DNA from: Owenia fusiformis
Lineage: Eukaryota; Annelida; Polychaeta; Sabellida; Oweniidae
Direction: 5' to 3'
DNA length: 64,000 nt
Assembly: GCA_903813345.2 (NCBI GenBank)
Contig: CAIIXF020000004.1
Location: forward strand, 11,383,196 to 11,447,195
This document shows positions 12,827 through 25,971 of this stretch, piece by piece. The position numbers and the translations under genes were made by a program. The number at the start of each line of letters is the position of its first letter. Positions within the stretch are counted from its first letter, which is position 1. A model generated the notes under the pieces. The model ran no database searches, was not told the DNA's origin, and saw only the letters and a list, made by a program, of their open reading frames with translations.

Positions 12827-12993
12827 TCCGTCTGCAATAACTGTATTTCACCTGATTTTCTTTAAAATTTGAATAAAGAGTCTGGCTTTCTTATATTTCC
12901 ATACAATTTAAAGTGTTAACTACATGCATGTTTACTTTATTCCTTGCTATTTCTACTCTTTCCAATTAAATTTTGCATTTCAAAAGTTGACCA
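12827..12993 (+). repeat. Family A repeat
   Basis: Full length with scattered changes; ends CATTTCAAAAGTTGACCAT. Confidence 0.7.
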
Positions 12994-13433
12994 TATGCTA
13001 CACTTTTTAGTGGTTTACCAGAAAAGTGATAGCTAATTAACAGATGATAAAACATAGCCTTTTTCAATAAGAAAAGATGATGGTGTTTAGTTTAGTACAA
13101 AGTAATACTGTATTTACAGCAAGTTATTTTGCCAAACAAGTACGGTATGCAATTTTACTGAACCCTACCAGGGGCGACAAAACAACATTCTGACAGCATT
13201 TGACCCCTTCCCCCCACTACTTTCAAATCAGAGTCTGTCTACTGTATCCTTTTTAAAGAGAGTCATTCCTATTTGTAAAAAAATCATGGCTATTTTAAGG
13301 AAAGTCAGTCCCAATTCACTTGGAAAGTGAATCTTTTCTTTATTTTTCTGGAGATTCGATCTTTTTTCCTTTGATGAGTCAATTTATGCATTGAAGATAG
13401 TGCTAGTGAAAATCTGTTTCTTATTCTTAAGAA

Positions 13434-13600
13434 AACAGAGAAACCTGTATATCCGAACACTCCTCTTATTTGAACACTTTTGGTCTTATTTTAATCTGAC
13501 ATAAGATAATCATGTTACAATCTTCAAATCCGAACACCCCAATTATGAACACTTTTAACCTGAGTCCAAGTAGAGTTCAGATTAGACAGGTTTCACTGTA
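13434..13600. mobile_element. Family C MITE
   Basis: ACAGAGAAACCTGTATATCC at one end, AGACAGGTTTCACTGTA at the other; internal TCCGAACACTCC and CCGAACACCCC units. Confidence 0.6.
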
Positions 13601-14781
13601 TATCCTTGTTTTTAGCAACTATCTCTTTTTAAGGAACATTGTTGGTTAATGTGGAAATATAAAAAAAATCTATGACCACCTCTATTCATTAAGTCCTTAA
13701 GATGTTGCTTTCTTGATGGTTTGAACCCGGACTTGAGTCAGCCATCAATCTCTGAGCTGGAATTACACTATGGCACATCAAACCCACACATTGGCAGCCC
13801 AGTTAACTTAATATAGAGCAAGCAATAAATATAAAATCACATTTATGTTAGAGTCAAGCTCATCGAAGAATAAGTGGAATATTTTCTTAAGGGGAAACAT
13901 TTGGTTAAATATGGTGAAAAAAATGTTTCATGATTTTATAAATTCTCAACAAGGTGGTCGTATGATTTCAATACGGTGCTGTTTTGTTTCTAAATTGTCA
14001 ACTGGGTGTTATTTCAAATAAAAAGCACCTTGTACCCTAATATCTACCTAGTTTTTTTCCACCTCGCATCATATTTTTCTATGTTCAATCTATGCATTAA
14101 AACTATTCAATGACTGATCTAATTTTAACTTCATGCTGACAAGATTTATCAAAAAGAGAATTTCTAGATTCAAGTGAAATCATGTCGAAATAAAATCTAT
14201 ATGAGTTTTATCATCACTCATATTTCCTTCAAGGTAGAATAAAACCAAATGACAAGTAGAAATTCCTTTATAGAAATTTAATATTTTCTAAATCAAATCA
14301 TTGGCCTAAACTTTTAAAGCATAGGTTAAAGGAGCATGCTTCAAATAAATATGGAAAGTAATAAAAAGTCTGAATATTTTAGTGGGAAATTGCTAAACTG
14401 CCCCTTTAAATCTTGTCTGATATTATAGTGAAGGCCACTTAATAGTTCATACTGACAATGTTCGATATTAATTATATTTTGTGAAAAGGGGTTATATATC
14501 TCAGTTCAAAGTATTTTTGATCTAAAATGCAATTAATTACATTTTGGAACAATAACAAAATGTTGTCCTGGCCTGTAAGTTAGTTATAATTTTATGGCCA
14601 TTTAGGATCATAAAAACCATAAAAATAGTGGTCAATATCTCATTTTATTTTTTATATTCCTATCATTTCTATGTTAATAGATAGAGATAAGATCGCTTAA
14701 TTTTCAGAAATCGTGTTTATAAATCAGACCCATCTTAGTTCATCTAACCAAACATTGAACCCATATTTTAAAACACCATTC

Positions 14782-14943
14782 GGGTCAAATTTTGAAAAGC
14801 AAAATAGAGTAGAAAATATTGAAATCAGAATGTAATAAAGTACATGGGGATGTAGTTAACACCTTAAATTCTATAAAAATGAGAATAAATTGGATATTTT
14901 ATTCAAATTTGGGCAAGAAATTGTGCAAAATATGCACGTCTGG
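14782..14943 (-). repeat. Family A repeat (diverged)
   Basis: Recognisable by AGCAAAATAGAGTAGAAAA and GTAGTTAACACCTTAAATTC; end CACGTCTGG. Confidence 0.65.
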
Positions 14944-15409
14944 AAAGAAATATTGTGAGAACACAAACAAGACTGAGTATGACGTTAGGTGTTGGTATTC
15001 AAATAACTTATTGAATTACCCCAAATATTGGAGAATTATGAGAAAGATTATCGCAATTCTTTGCCTCCTGTCACCTACCAAGTTAACACCTTTGTCCTGA
15101 GGCTTTTTCCAGGATAATTAAGTTTCGAACGGAAGTAGACAAAATGTCCACATAGATTTCAGCCAATTTATTAGGTTCAATAATCTTTCCAGTATGTGTT
15201 GTCATTTGAAGTAATATTAGCCACATCTTCAAGTTGTCATACAGTATTGTATACACAGTATTTTTATCATAAGTTTGATGCTTCCAAAATCATGTTTCCC
15301 ACATACAGTCCACATTGCTACTTGTCTTTTACAGAGCAGCCCCCAAAAATTCATTAAAATTACCTCAGATTTAAACAATTACTCCAGTATTTTCTAGAAA
15401 TACAGGCTG

Positions 15410-15520
15410 ATAAATTACAACCTCTCTTAATGAACATTTCATTTACATACTTATAGTAATAGTTATTTACAGAGTTAAAACATTCAGATAAACCACTCAT
15501 ATTTGAACACACTTATCAAT
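15410..15520. repeat. Family C fragment
   Basis: TACAACCTCTCTTAATGAAC followed by a TTTGAACACAC unit; the second end is not found. Confidence 0.35.
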
Positions 15521-15909
15521 AATTGTGTTTATGAGTCAAAAACTCAAAATGACAGAGATGACTTGAATGAAGTAAAGTATCCTCAAAGTCACACACTCTG
15601 CCAACTAATGCCAATATAATATATTTTGATTTGGCATAAAAAATATTAACAATTTGATACTTTCCATTCCAAATTACCCCTTTTCCATTTTCCCCAATTC
15701 TCAATTTGCAGGACCACATCCAAGGGGGGGGGGTTGAGTGAACCCATCTTTGGCAAAAGATGGCTTATAGGCCTGATTTGGTGCTTAATCCACAATCTAT
15801 GAGTTATTCCAGTCGCATAATTGTAGATTAGTTTAAATGTATTTTATAGATTCTTTGCAATTCCCTTATCAACCATAGACTTCTACTAATACATTTTCCA
15901 TGCATAAAC

Positions 15910-16078
15910 TTTCTATTTGCTCATGCCTATTTCACTCAATTTCTCTCTAAAATTTGAATGAAGTGTCTGATTTTCTAGCATTTCTTTAAAATTTAGAGTG
16001 TTAACTACATGTCTATTTACTTTATTTCTTGCTGATTTCACTCATTTCCATGATATTCTCCATTTGAAAACACGCACC
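15910..16078 (+). repeat. Family A repeat
   Basis: Starts TTCTATTTGCTCATGCC; full length to GAAAACACGCACC. Confidence 0.75.
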
Positions 16079-16678
16079 TTGATATTTTTCTAATGGGTGT
16101 CTAATGCTGATATGTGTGTTTTTTATTTCATTTTATTTCACATCAAAAGTAGATTTAGATGGTGAAGAGCTCTCTGAAGCGAAATTGGAAAATACATCTA
16201 TACCCCCAAATTTTTCATCAATATAACTTATGGAATCAGGCCTTTATCAATCTTTTACCTTCAGAGGTTAAGGCTCTCACAATTGAAACATTGTGCATTG
16301 CTTTATCTACTTTCATTTCTTGGAGGAAGTGTAACACACCATGATGGTACATGTCTATATGGGCCAAGGATAAATACATCTGGCGACAGAAACTTTTGGT
16401 AAGACTAATTCTGAATTTATTGTTAGCTTTTGAAGCAATTATAAAAGGACTAATAAAACAAATCCCATTTCGATCTCATTTGTAAATGTCATGTAGCAAG
16501 AAAAGTATAATGGACCGAAGCTCAGTTCATTTCAATTGTGACAAAACATATGTCAAAAGAGAAAAATTAGTATATTTTTAATAGGGTGAGATTTAGTGAT
16601 ATTTGATGGATCAACTGGGGTAAAATCCTTTGATATTATGGACACATTCTCAGGATCAATGGGATAACAAGGTTTAAA

Positions 16679-16845
16679 ATGTCCGTCTGCTTCCGTATTT
16701 TTGGGTATTTCTCTCTAAAATTTGAATAAAGTGTCTGATTTTCCAGCAATTTTATATATTTAAGATTAAGCTCTACATGCCTGTTTACTTTATCCCTTGT
16801 TTTTTCTTCTCTTTTTACGTCAATTTAATGTTTGTAATAATCCAA
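16679..16845 (+). repeat. Family A repeat (diverged in 3' half)
   Basis: Good first half (GTCCGTCTGC, TCTCTCTAAAATTTGAATA); weak after CTACATGCCTGTTTACTTTA. Confidence 0.65.
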
Positions 16846-17185
16846 AGGGCTTTTATTATTGAAGGAGATTTCTGATTGCCATTATGGATTATGGTCATAT
16901 GAGGAACCATTAGCTCAAAATTGAAACATTATTCCTGGCATAACACTCGGAAACCATCTCCAACTATACATAATAAAAAAAATAACATGAAGATTACTTT
17001 GATAAATTCCCAAGCCAAAATGTTAACCATAAGCCCACCAAAAATATTGTACTCCTTATTCCATTTTGGGAGGGAGAATTCAAGGGTTTTTTAAATATTT
17101 TGCAAGAGCTTAGATGAGAAATCAATGAATGTGTCCAGTTATTATCAGATCAATTACAGATATCATCTCAAACTCTTGACCAAAA

Positions 17186-17353
17186 TGTCGTCTGTTCATG
17201 CTTATTTCACTCAATTTCTCTCTAAAACTTAAATGAAGTGACTCATTTTCTGGCATTTCTATACAATTTAGAATGTTAGCTTCATGCCTATGAACTTAAT
17301 TTCTCACAAAATTCTCTCTTTTCGATATAATTTCAAATATAAAAACAAGACCA
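17186..17353 (+). repeat. Family A repeat
   Basis: Full length; ends AAAAACAAGACCAT. Confidence 0.7.
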
Positions 17354-18589
17354 TAACTCAAGATATGAACTCCAAAATAGCATAATGGACAACCCCCAAA
17401 TTACATGTTCTGTCATTGATTTTTGTCATCTCTAGATTTCTACTGAGATAATAAGCAAACCCATACATCAGGAGACAAAACATATTCTTATTTTTGAAAT
17501 GGAACCCAAAACAGTTTTTCTGAGCAATGAGATCCATATAACCAATTCACAAAGACATGTATTTTTCAAGCCCCAGAATAGAATATATGAGCTTTAGGCC
17601 TTTGGCATTGAGGTCTAAAATGTTAGGTTTAAGGTCTCAAAGATTATGTCTCACATCACAAATTATAACAGAATGTGAGGATGGTTAAAATATAATGTCA
17701 CTTCACTAGTTGCAAATTTCCAGAGAAATTTCACTAAAGGACAAGCTGGTTAGTACATGGAAAATGCATATACCGTAACTAGTCCATCTTTCAGCTTTGA
17801 CTATGTACCAGTAAGCCCAGTTTACAGTTAGTTTTAGGTTTGAGTAAATTATAAACCACCTTAAGAACTGTTTACTTAATGCAGGGATGTTATGAAGCCT
17901 GGAGAAGTCTGAAACATATCTAACCTGTTGCTAGTTAAAACATGAATAATCGTAAAAGTTGATCAGGTCAGGCCAAAACACCCCCCCCCTCCCCCCCAAC
18001 TACTCATTCTCAAATGACAAGTTGATGCAGTGACATGACACAGTTAAGTTATATTCTAACAGTCATATTCTTCACTCAACGGTATATAGGCCAAAATGAC
18101 ACACCACAAAATAATTCCCAGAATAACACCCCCCCTCCCACCTAATCTTTTTCAAACAACAAGACATGCCAGTAACCAAACACTTGAATTATATTCTAAA
18201 AAGCCACATTTTTCACTCAACAGTATACAAATCTCTTCCAGCAAAGAAACTTGTTAGGAAAAGTAATTCCAGTTGTAATGTAACCATTGGAGAGGATATT
18301 TTACCAAGAACTGTCAAAAAATATGATATATGAGGACGGAAGCCAATAAAGCTTGGGTCAAATAACACACAAATATTTCTGGCACATTTTCTATTCTAAA
18401 TTCTATAGACTAGCACAACACAGTAAACAGTGCTCCTAAAAGTATGGTGTCCTTTTCCAAATATCAGCTGCAGTATTTTCATATATTCAGGATTTTTCAA
18501 TATTCGGGGCCATATCTTTATAAGAGCAGTATTATAGTCTAACTTGTTGAAGGAACAGTTGTCAGTTTCCCTTTGAATTTCATCTATTT

Positions 18590-18730
18590 TCACAGGGGGT
18601 GGCATGGTTTGGGTTAGCCAAGAAAATAGATTTTGTCGGGCCTCAATTGGTGGGCCTTTTTGGGCATGACTTGGCCCATTGTTAGGCCAGATTATAAAAA
18701 ATGGGCCCAATTTTGGGATTTCAGAGTCTA
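18590..18730 (-). repeat. Possible degraded family F internal segment
   Basis: Contains GGGCCTTTTTGGGC and TGGGCCCAATTTT blocks resembling the inside of family F. The minus-strand open frame here (18396-18710) is probably a by-product. Confidence 0.35.
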
Positions 18731-18825
18731 ATTTTTAAAATTTGAAATGTGGGCTTCTTGATCCGCAAGTGATTTTTCAAACATTTTGATAATCTTTTAT
18801 TTATATATTACAGTCTATGCTTAAT

Positions 18826-19158
18826 CAGGGGCGGATCTGGGAACCAACAAGGGGGGGGGCCCAAACTTGTGGTCTCTGAAAAAAACTCCCGCGCTTGCGC
18901 GGAAAAAAATTTTGGGCCCCATAAACCCAAAAGTGGGCCCAAATTTTGAAATTTTGAGGCCCATTTTCTTCAAAATTTGGCCTAAAATTAACAAATAAGG
19001 CCTTACAAGGCCAATTTATGACCAAAAAGGCCTACTTTTTGGGGCCTTAAAGCCTATTTAGGCTCAAAATTTTTTTTGGGCACAATTTTTTTTTTCTGGG
19101 CCCACCCAAGGGGGGGGGGCCCGGGCCCCTGGGCCCCCCCCCCCCATATCCGCCAGTG
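18826..19158. mobile_element. Family F hAT-like MITE (5-bp duplication)
   Basis: The ends are CAGGGGCGGATCTGGG and, inverted, CACTGGCGGATATGGG; duplication TTAAT on both sides (18821-18825, 19159-19163). The inside is rich in GGGCCC and GGCC runs. End sequence and 5-bp duplication fit the hAT5 type. Confidence 0.75.
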
Positions 19159-19385
19159 TTAATTATTAGACAATCTGAGGAATCGATACCATAATTCAGG
19201 GGAATCATGAAAAAAAAAGATAAAAAACTATTTCTAAATTAAAATTCTCTCAGTAAACTTATACTACAGTAAACTGGAAAATGGCAATAATGAGAAATAA
19301 TGACTCCATAGGGTCTATATAAAATAGATGAGTGTTTTTGGGATGAGAGTAATGTTCTTGTCATGGTTTGAATTCTAATGCACAC

Positions 19386-19598
19386 CAAGGAGGATTGGCT
19401 CCCAGAGTGCAACATCGATATTCTGTCCCATATACATTCAACATTTGAATTGTGAATTTTGAACGAGATATTGGTATGCATCTTCTGAACTGTTTATTTT
19501 GAATTTATAGTCGGTAAAAATTTCAGAAAATAATTACATTTCGACGTTTTCATTGTTTGAAAATATGGATGTTCGACCCCGTGAGCCAATCCTCCTTG
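19386..19598. mobile_element. Family I MITE, copy 2 (internally shorter)
   Basis: Same ends as the 62955 copy and the same internal block (GAACTGTTTATTTTGAATTT), but about 95 bp shorter. The flanks AATGCACAC and AATACACAC form a 9-bp duplication with one mismatch. Confidence 0.75.
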
Positions 19599-20324
19599 AA
19601 TACACACTACATGTTATCATCATTCAGCAATGGGGAACATGGGAGCAAACCTCCTGTGTTTTACTTAAAAAGTAATATTTTGTAAGAAATATTTCTTGAT
19701 ACTCTCAACAAGTACTAATGACACATAATAATAGAATTACCATGGTTACGAATAGTTATTAGTGCAAAAGCACACTCAGTGTTATTTCCTGTGAGAACAT
19801 TAGTCACATTGACAAATACAGTCTGAGACACAGCATACAGAAATTTCAAATTCTAGACAAACTTTGTATTCCTTTATGTTTGTTTAATCATGCCTTCCTG
19901 AGGCTGTAAGCTAAAGTGTATTTTGTAATGCATCAAAAATAATATTAAACACCAAAATTGTGAATACCGTATTCAAGAATCCAAAGAAGTTATTAGATTC
20001 TAGTTTTAATGCACTGTATCATATGTTGCTAAGGGAAGGGGCTTGAGAAATACTAAAAGTATCAAAAATAAGTTTGTCATCAAAGAGTCTACTGAAGAAA
20101 GTGAGAATTATTCGGTCAGAATAGTCTTCAACCAATCAGAATACATCTTCCTTATGATGTCATCACGCAAAAGTTACACAAAACAGCAACACAGGCTTGC
20201 ACTGAGTTTATCAACATTAATAAAAACAGAGATATTGTTTTTGTTCTTGGTAATGTAATTCCAAAATAACCCAAACTGGCATAACATCAACAATAGAACT
20301 TAAAGAGGACCAATGGTATGAAGC

Positions 20325-20460
20325 CAGTATTTTCAAAACAAGGCATCAATATGCAAAATGTCACCACCTGCCATTTGTTACAGATGCCGACTGCTGGACA
20401 CCAAATGCCGAGCACCGACCACTGTCCACAAAAATGTTGGAGACTATAACAATATATCTG
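20325..20460 (+). repeat. Family B repeat
   Basis: Fullest copy: CAAAATGTCACCACCTGCCA, TTTGTTACAGATGCC, two CACCAAATGCC-like units, CACAAAAATGTTGG and TAACAATATATC. Confidence 0.6.
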
Positions 20461-20578
20461 TATACCTGTAGTATGAAAATGGTATGAGATCATAAAGGAA
20501 ATTCCAGAGAGAAAGGTACTTTGCCCAAGGCAGTCAATATAACCACATATGATGTCACAAGGCAATAATAAGTCAAGG

Positions 20579-20744
20579 GGGTCACGTTTTAAAGTACAAA
20601 ATAGAGGTGAAAAGACAAGAATCAGCCAAGAATAAAGTAAACAGAGACGTAGTGAACACTCTAAATTGTATAGAAGTGCAAGAAAATCAAAGAGTTCATT
20701 CAAATTTTAGAGAGAAATTGAGTGAAATAGGCACGAGCAGACGT
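20579..20744 (-). repeat. Family A repeat
   Basis: Full length. Together with the family B repeat beside it, it produces the 138-residue minus-strand frame at 20287-20703, which is not a gene. Confidence 0.75.
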
Positions 20745-21194
20745 ATATTTTATTCAGTATCACAGATGACATCATTGTTGATTTCCAAACGTCTGTTTGT
20801 TGACCTGTGGTTTTGACCTCAAGTACACACATCAAAATATTTATAATTTCAATTAACAAATTATATGTGATAAAATGAAAGTGTTTACTGAATTCTGGTA
20901 TTTTGGCAATAACTCGCTATTGTACTTAAATTATATTACATCAGGCTTTTGTTATGATTTATAGGTCATTGAAACCTTTTTGGCCAATGATAGCCCATCC
21001 TTATATGGTCAATGGCTTCCACTTCCCCTTCGTTGTTCCTCAATCAGTACAATAAGTACTCTTTGTAGTGTGTCTTTATTAGGGGATAATAACTGCTATT
21101 ACAAAGATGGTGGCGCTTTAACACTTTTGATTTCAGAGTACCACAACACAGAACTGGTCATCTTTAAGTCAAGAACAAGGATTCCCCAAAATCC

Positions 21195-21250
21195 CTACCC
21201 TGCGTGTCTAGTTGTAAACTTGAAGACGAAGCTCTCTTTAAAGAAGCGAA
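21195..21250 (+). repeat. Fragment sharing the borders of the promoter-like island
   Basis: ACCCTGCGTGTCTAGTTG and GACGAAGCTCTCTTTAAAGA are adjacent here, without the ~300-bp middle part found at 35.4-35.7 kb. Confidence 0.5.
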
Positions 21251-21565
21251 ATACAAATGGTACAAATCCCTCAATCCATACTCATCAATTTAAAGGGAAC
21301 ATCAAGATGTACAACTGGTCAAGTATCCTTCTTGAAAAAGTATGTACATCTGTTCCAATGAATCTATTTATATGTGTATATAATTGAAATATGTGCATGA
21401 AGTGGCCAGAAAAGAAACCTCAAATGCTGGTCATTAATCACATTAATGTCGGTTTAAACATGTTGAACATGAATTGACTCAGAGCAATAAAGAACTATAC
21501 TGAACTTTCACTTTTTCTGACACATGATTTGTCAAGCGCTGGACCATGTAGTCACCTGTACCTAC

Positions 21566-21720
21566 AAGGCCAGACTCATAGCCAGGAGGGTTTGAACGAC
21601 CCCCCCCCACCCACCTCCCGACCAAACATACAACCATTCTGGGAACTTTTCAAATGATTTCGGCCATTTTTGAGCCCAAGTCTTCAAAAGTGAACCCCCC
21701 ATGGAATTTTTAAAAAGTTT
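21566..21720 (+). mobile_element. Family E fragment
   Basis: Starts near GGCCAGACTCATAGCCAGG and has the shared AAAAGTGAACCCCCC block; the right terminal repeat is missing. Confidence 0.5.
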
Positions 21721-21739
21721 TTAAGAATTTGGAATTAGA

Positions 21740-21831
21740 TGTTTTCAATTGGAAATTATGGGGAGAATTTGTGCAATTAGCAAGTGAATAATATTATATA
21801 GTCAACACTCTAAATTGTGTAGAGATTGCAA
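21740..21831 (-). repeat. Family A repeat (fragment)
   Basis: GCAATTAGCAAGTGAATA to CAACACTCTAAATTGTGTAG. Confidence 0.5.
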
Positions 21832-21839
21832 AAAAAAAA

Positions 21840-21968
21840 TATACAGTTCAGTACAGTTTTAGTCAATCGTACATATTTTACAGTACTGTACAGTACCGTA
21901 GCTAAAACAGTACTGTATGGTGCCTTGAACACTAAACGGTACCATACTCAAACAGTGCCGTACGAATA
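21840..21968. repeat. GTAC palindrome cluster, locus 1
   Basis: About eight GTAC sites, including ACAGTACTGTACAGTACCG and AACGGTACCATAC. Similar in composition to the cluster at 28830. The 64-residue frame across it is probably chance. Confidence 0.6.
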
Positions 21969-22440
21969 CCAAACTCTAAAAGATGTGAAGATGGCCTCCA
22001 TTCTCATCACTCTTTTCTAATGGCCCTGATTCAATAAAAACACACCCCAACACATACATTCAAAATGATATAAATCAAAATTTATAAATTGGTTATAGCA
22101 ATGTGATACTTTGTTTTTTTAATGTGATGACAGTGAGCCAATGACACTGAATGAAATATATTCATAAGTGGTAAGTTTATATGAATTTATTTATTAGATG
22201 AAATATCAAAAACATATGTTTCTTTTTCTTCTATAAAACAATAGCTCTGTTTAAAACCATTACATGTACTTTAAAAATCTTATGGGAAAAATTGAAATAT
22301 AAGCTTTCTATTGGTGTATGAAATCATATTATGAATAGCAAACTGACTCATCAGCTTTCCATTGATAGAAAATTATATTGTTGTCTTCATAAAGAGAGTC
22401 GCTTTATGTAAATGTCATGTTCTAAACACACTTCAACTAG

Positions 22441-22530
22441 TAAAATCTATGTAAATAGAACACTATTGGTAACTCTGAAGTGTTCCACTTATGGAGGTGT
22501 TCTACTTACAGAGGTGTTCCACTCACAACT
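22441..22530. repeat. Family C-like short repeat (GGTGTTCYACTYA units)
   Basis: Three near-direct repeats of GTGTTCCACTTATGGAG type at 22481-22530 within a family C-like context. Confidence 0.4.
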
Positions 22531-23013
22531 TCAGTGCTCAACATTCATACTTTGGGTTAATAATTCCAGTTAGTATATGGATTAGGGTTCAATACTTTTA
22601 GCTACCCTGAAAGTAATAATTAATACCATGGGACAGGATGGGACAAGAATTAATATGTTCTGTCTAGGACTTAAGTAGCACAGGGTAGTTCTCAGTTGAT
22701 AAAGTTGACTTAACCCTGCTTCTTGGAGACCATAAATTGTACAAACACATGAAGCGCAAGGTGTTAATGAGTGAAAAAATATCACTTGTACTTTGTAGTT
22801 AGATAACATGGCAAGTTGAAAACTAAACACTCTCTGCTTGTCAGTGTAAAACCCTGATTTGTTCCGCAACGTTTAGGACTGTCTATCACAATCAAACGCT
22901 GGTTACCATGGTAATGTAATCATGAAAACTGGTTGATATGGTAACCACTGATTGTATTGCACATGAAAGCTTACCTAAAGTAGTTCAGTAAATCGGATCA
23001 ACTTTGCCTAAAA

Positions 23014-23185
23014 TGACGATCGAATCATGCTTATTTCACTCCATTTCTCTCTAGAATTTGAATAAAATGTCTGATTTTCTTGCATTTTTATACAATGTAA
23101 AGTGTTAACTACATGCCTGATTACTTAATACCTTGCTGATTTCTCTAATTTCCTCTCTATTTTGATTTCTAAAACAGAAGCATCG
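23014..23185 (+). repeat. Family A repeat
   Basis: First ten bases altered (GACGATCGAATCATGC); rest intact. Confidence 0.75.
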
Positions 23186-23699
23186 TGACATTTTGTTCAA
23201 AGAATAGGTCTTCTCAAATTCACAGTCTTGTGTTGTGCACTTAATACAAACTCTCAAAACTAGGAAATGTCTCCAATACCAAAACAAGTTGTATTTCTGG
23301 TGATTTCATTTCCATAATATTTTTAATAAAGAGCCGGATTCTCCTAATTTTTTGTCTGATGTTTCACTGTTTATTCTATAACTGGTTCCTGGTCTTACGA
23401 ACATATCGTGTTTATTTTGTTAATCTAAAATCAATTCAGCTTTCAAACATTGTGAAACATACTTGGTAGGGGGGGTACTATTTTCATTGTGGAAGCTTTT
23501 CCAAGAGGTGGTTAAAAGAAGGTTATGGTAAATCAGTATAGCGCTGAATTGAAGAAAATGAAAATACAGAAAGGCCAGTGACTTCACTACTGCCTCACTA
23601 AAAAACAATGAAACAGAAAATGTGGATGTTTTTCAGTAATCTCTCCATTTCCACATCTCTACTGGCACGTGTTATAGAAAATCAGAGGAACATCTAAAT

Positions 23700-23840
23700 T
23701 AAGAAAGAGTGAAAATACCAAGAAATAAGCTAAGCAGACATGAAGTTAACTGGCAAAAAATATACAAAAATGTCATAAAATTTGGTAATTCAGTCAAATT
23801 CTGGTGAGAAAAAAGTGTAATATGGTCATGAGCAGACGGA
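23700..23840 (-). repeat. Family A repeat (diverged)
   Basis: Has CATGAAGTTAACT and GGTCATGAGCAGACGG; left end lost. Confidence 0.6.
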
Positions 23841-24061
23841 AAAAAACTGTTTCCATATAACAGGTCACCTTGACTTGCTAGTTCTAGAATAATAAATGGT
23901 TTCTGTTCAACCATTTCATCCCTGAAAAGTCAGAAACTTATCTACAAGGTTGTAAATCTGTAAAGATTTTGTTTGAGCTTCTATCAAAAATAATCTCCAA
24001 GTGCTAATATTACCCAGTATGTATGTCTGATTAGAACAACTTTGCCCGAGTTGGAAATCCA

Positions 24062-24226
24062 TCCGTCTGCTCATGCTTATTTCAACCTATTTCTCTCTAA
24101 AATTTGAAAGAACTGACTAATTTTCTTGTATTTTTACATAATTTAGAGTGTTAACTACATGCCTGTTTACTTTATTCCTTGGTTACTCTACTCCTTCCAT
24201 CTCTTTTTACATTTTATAACATTACT
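24062..24226 (+). repeat. Family A repeat
   Basis: Full length, intact head TCCGTCTGCTCATGCTTATT. Confidence 0.75.
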
Positions 24227-24502
24227 TTGTGAATTTTTATCAATAGGCAGAACAATCTTGTATTTCTTTCCTTTTTTCATTTTTACAAGGTGGATAAAAC
24301 ATATTCCCCCAGGCACCTCCAAAAATAAAGTACTTTTTTAATATCCACACTTGGCTAGACATTTATTTTAAGTACCAATATGTACATAAAATAAAAAATA
24401 CAAATCAGAGACTATGTTCAAGAAATCAGGTGATAAGAGAGAACAAGATGTTCATTAAGCATGTAAACTCAGCAGTTAAATACACGCCTGAAAATCCCAA
24501 AA

Positions 24503-24660
24503 GCCGTGCGCATTTGATGGCATTTCTTTTTAAAATTTGAACAAAGTGTTTGATTTTATTGCATATTTATACAATTTGGAATGTCAACTACATGTCCATA
24601 TACTTTAATCCCCGCTTATTCCTCTCTTTTTTACTTTATTTTACATTTAAAAAAGTGACC
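24503..24660 (+). repeat. Family A repeat
   Basis: Head reduced to GCCGTGCGCAT; body clear; ends AAAAAAGTGACC. Confidence 0.7.
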
Positions 24661-24741
24661 CTCGTGTAATTCACTACTGGGGTTGTCTGATAAAAGAGAC
24701 GTTCTCAACAACAGGTGAGAACCAGTGAAAAAACATTGTTA

Positions 24742-24871
24742 CGTTCTTGTTTTAAAATGTAGAAATAAAGTAGGAAAGCGTGGAATTAGCAAGGAATAAA
24801 GTAAATGGGCATGTATTAAACACTCTAAATTGTGTAGAAACGCATGAAAATCGAGACATTAATGATTCAAT
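24742..24871 (-). repeat. Family A repeat (truncated)
   Basis: Inverted to the copy just before it (gap about 80 bp); lost beyond GAAAATCGAGACATT. Confidence 0.65.
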
Positions 24872-25136
24872 TTTTTTAAAAATCTTTAATAAGCATTGGT
24901 GTGGTGATATTTTCTACGTTAACAGGAAACCTAAGTAATTTACTTAGATTCCAAACATTTCTGACTTTTTTCTCCAAATGCAATCTAATTTTGTCTCAGC
25001 ATATAATTTTGAAAACACCTGTGTAAAATTGCAAGTAATTACTGAATCAATATTTGAAAGGTTGAGAATGTTGCAAACGAAATAAAACGAAGATGTTTAG
25101 GTACCCCTTCAAAGTCAAGTGAAAATGAAAAGTACA

Positions 25137-25346
25137 CAGGCCCGACGCCCGAACCCTGCGAAACCCCGCCCCCTCTCTGATCAAAAATTCTTTCAAAATC
25201 ATGCAATTTTCACTATTTTGAGCACTTCTCAAGTGATTTTAGCCATATTTGGCATATTTGGGCCAAAATTTGTCAAATGTGAACCCCCCCTGGAAATTTT
25301 TGAAAACTGAACCCCCCCTCCTTGGCAAATCCTGGCTACGGACCTG
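25137..25346. mobile_element. Family E hAT-like MITE, copy 1
   Basis: The ends are CAGGCCCGACGCC and GGCTACGGACCTG; 5-bp duplication GTACA (25132-25136, 25347-25351). The interior has the motif TCAAAATCATGCAATTTTC shared by all copies. Confidence 0.8.
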
Positions 25347-25971
25347 GTACATGTATGAGGTATATACATGTACAAGTCTGAATTCAGAAATGAGTGTAAT
25401 AGCTCACACTTAGAATTAAAAGAGAAAAATCTGATGTTTGTTTCAATATTAATTTCGGAAAAGAGGTGTCAGAAAAATGTGCCAAAATTTATAGGAATAT
25501 TTGGGGCACGATTATCACTTCAGGGTCAACTTCACCTATAGATGCACTGTTAGTCTGCCTCGCTACTTAAATCAATGACAAAATTGCTCATAAAATGCGC
25601 TAAAAAGGTTTTCACTTGTTACATGATTTGTTACAAGAAAGGAGGCAATTTTTGCTAATTTTTTATATTAATTGACAGACATACTGTAGATGTATATTTT
25701 CAGAAGTCTGTTGCTATGTAGAGACACCCTATCCACAATTTATTTCATTTTGGAAAAAAACTTCATCACCTAAATTTTAAAATGTATATCCATGTATCAA
25801 ATTTAACTTCCTCTTTGCATGAATTATCTTTATTATTTTGAAATATTGCCTGTGACAGTCCTAACAAATTGTAATTTAAAGATACAACATCAAGAAACGA
25901 ATGATATGGATTTAATGTAGTTAATCTGAAAACATAGGATCAAATCCTATGCTAAGGGCTGATGTGAAATA

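Noticed and set aside
18396-18710. 104-residue minus-strand frame
   Set aside because: Pro/Gly-rich part comes from family F-like GGGCCC sequence.
20287-20703. 138-residue minus-strand frame
   Set aside because: Runs through a family A and a family B repeat; its first residues recur wherever family A is in frame.
20980-21387. 135-residue plus-strand frame
   Set aside because: Overlaps a repeat fragment shared with 35.4-35.7 kb; no recognisable domain.
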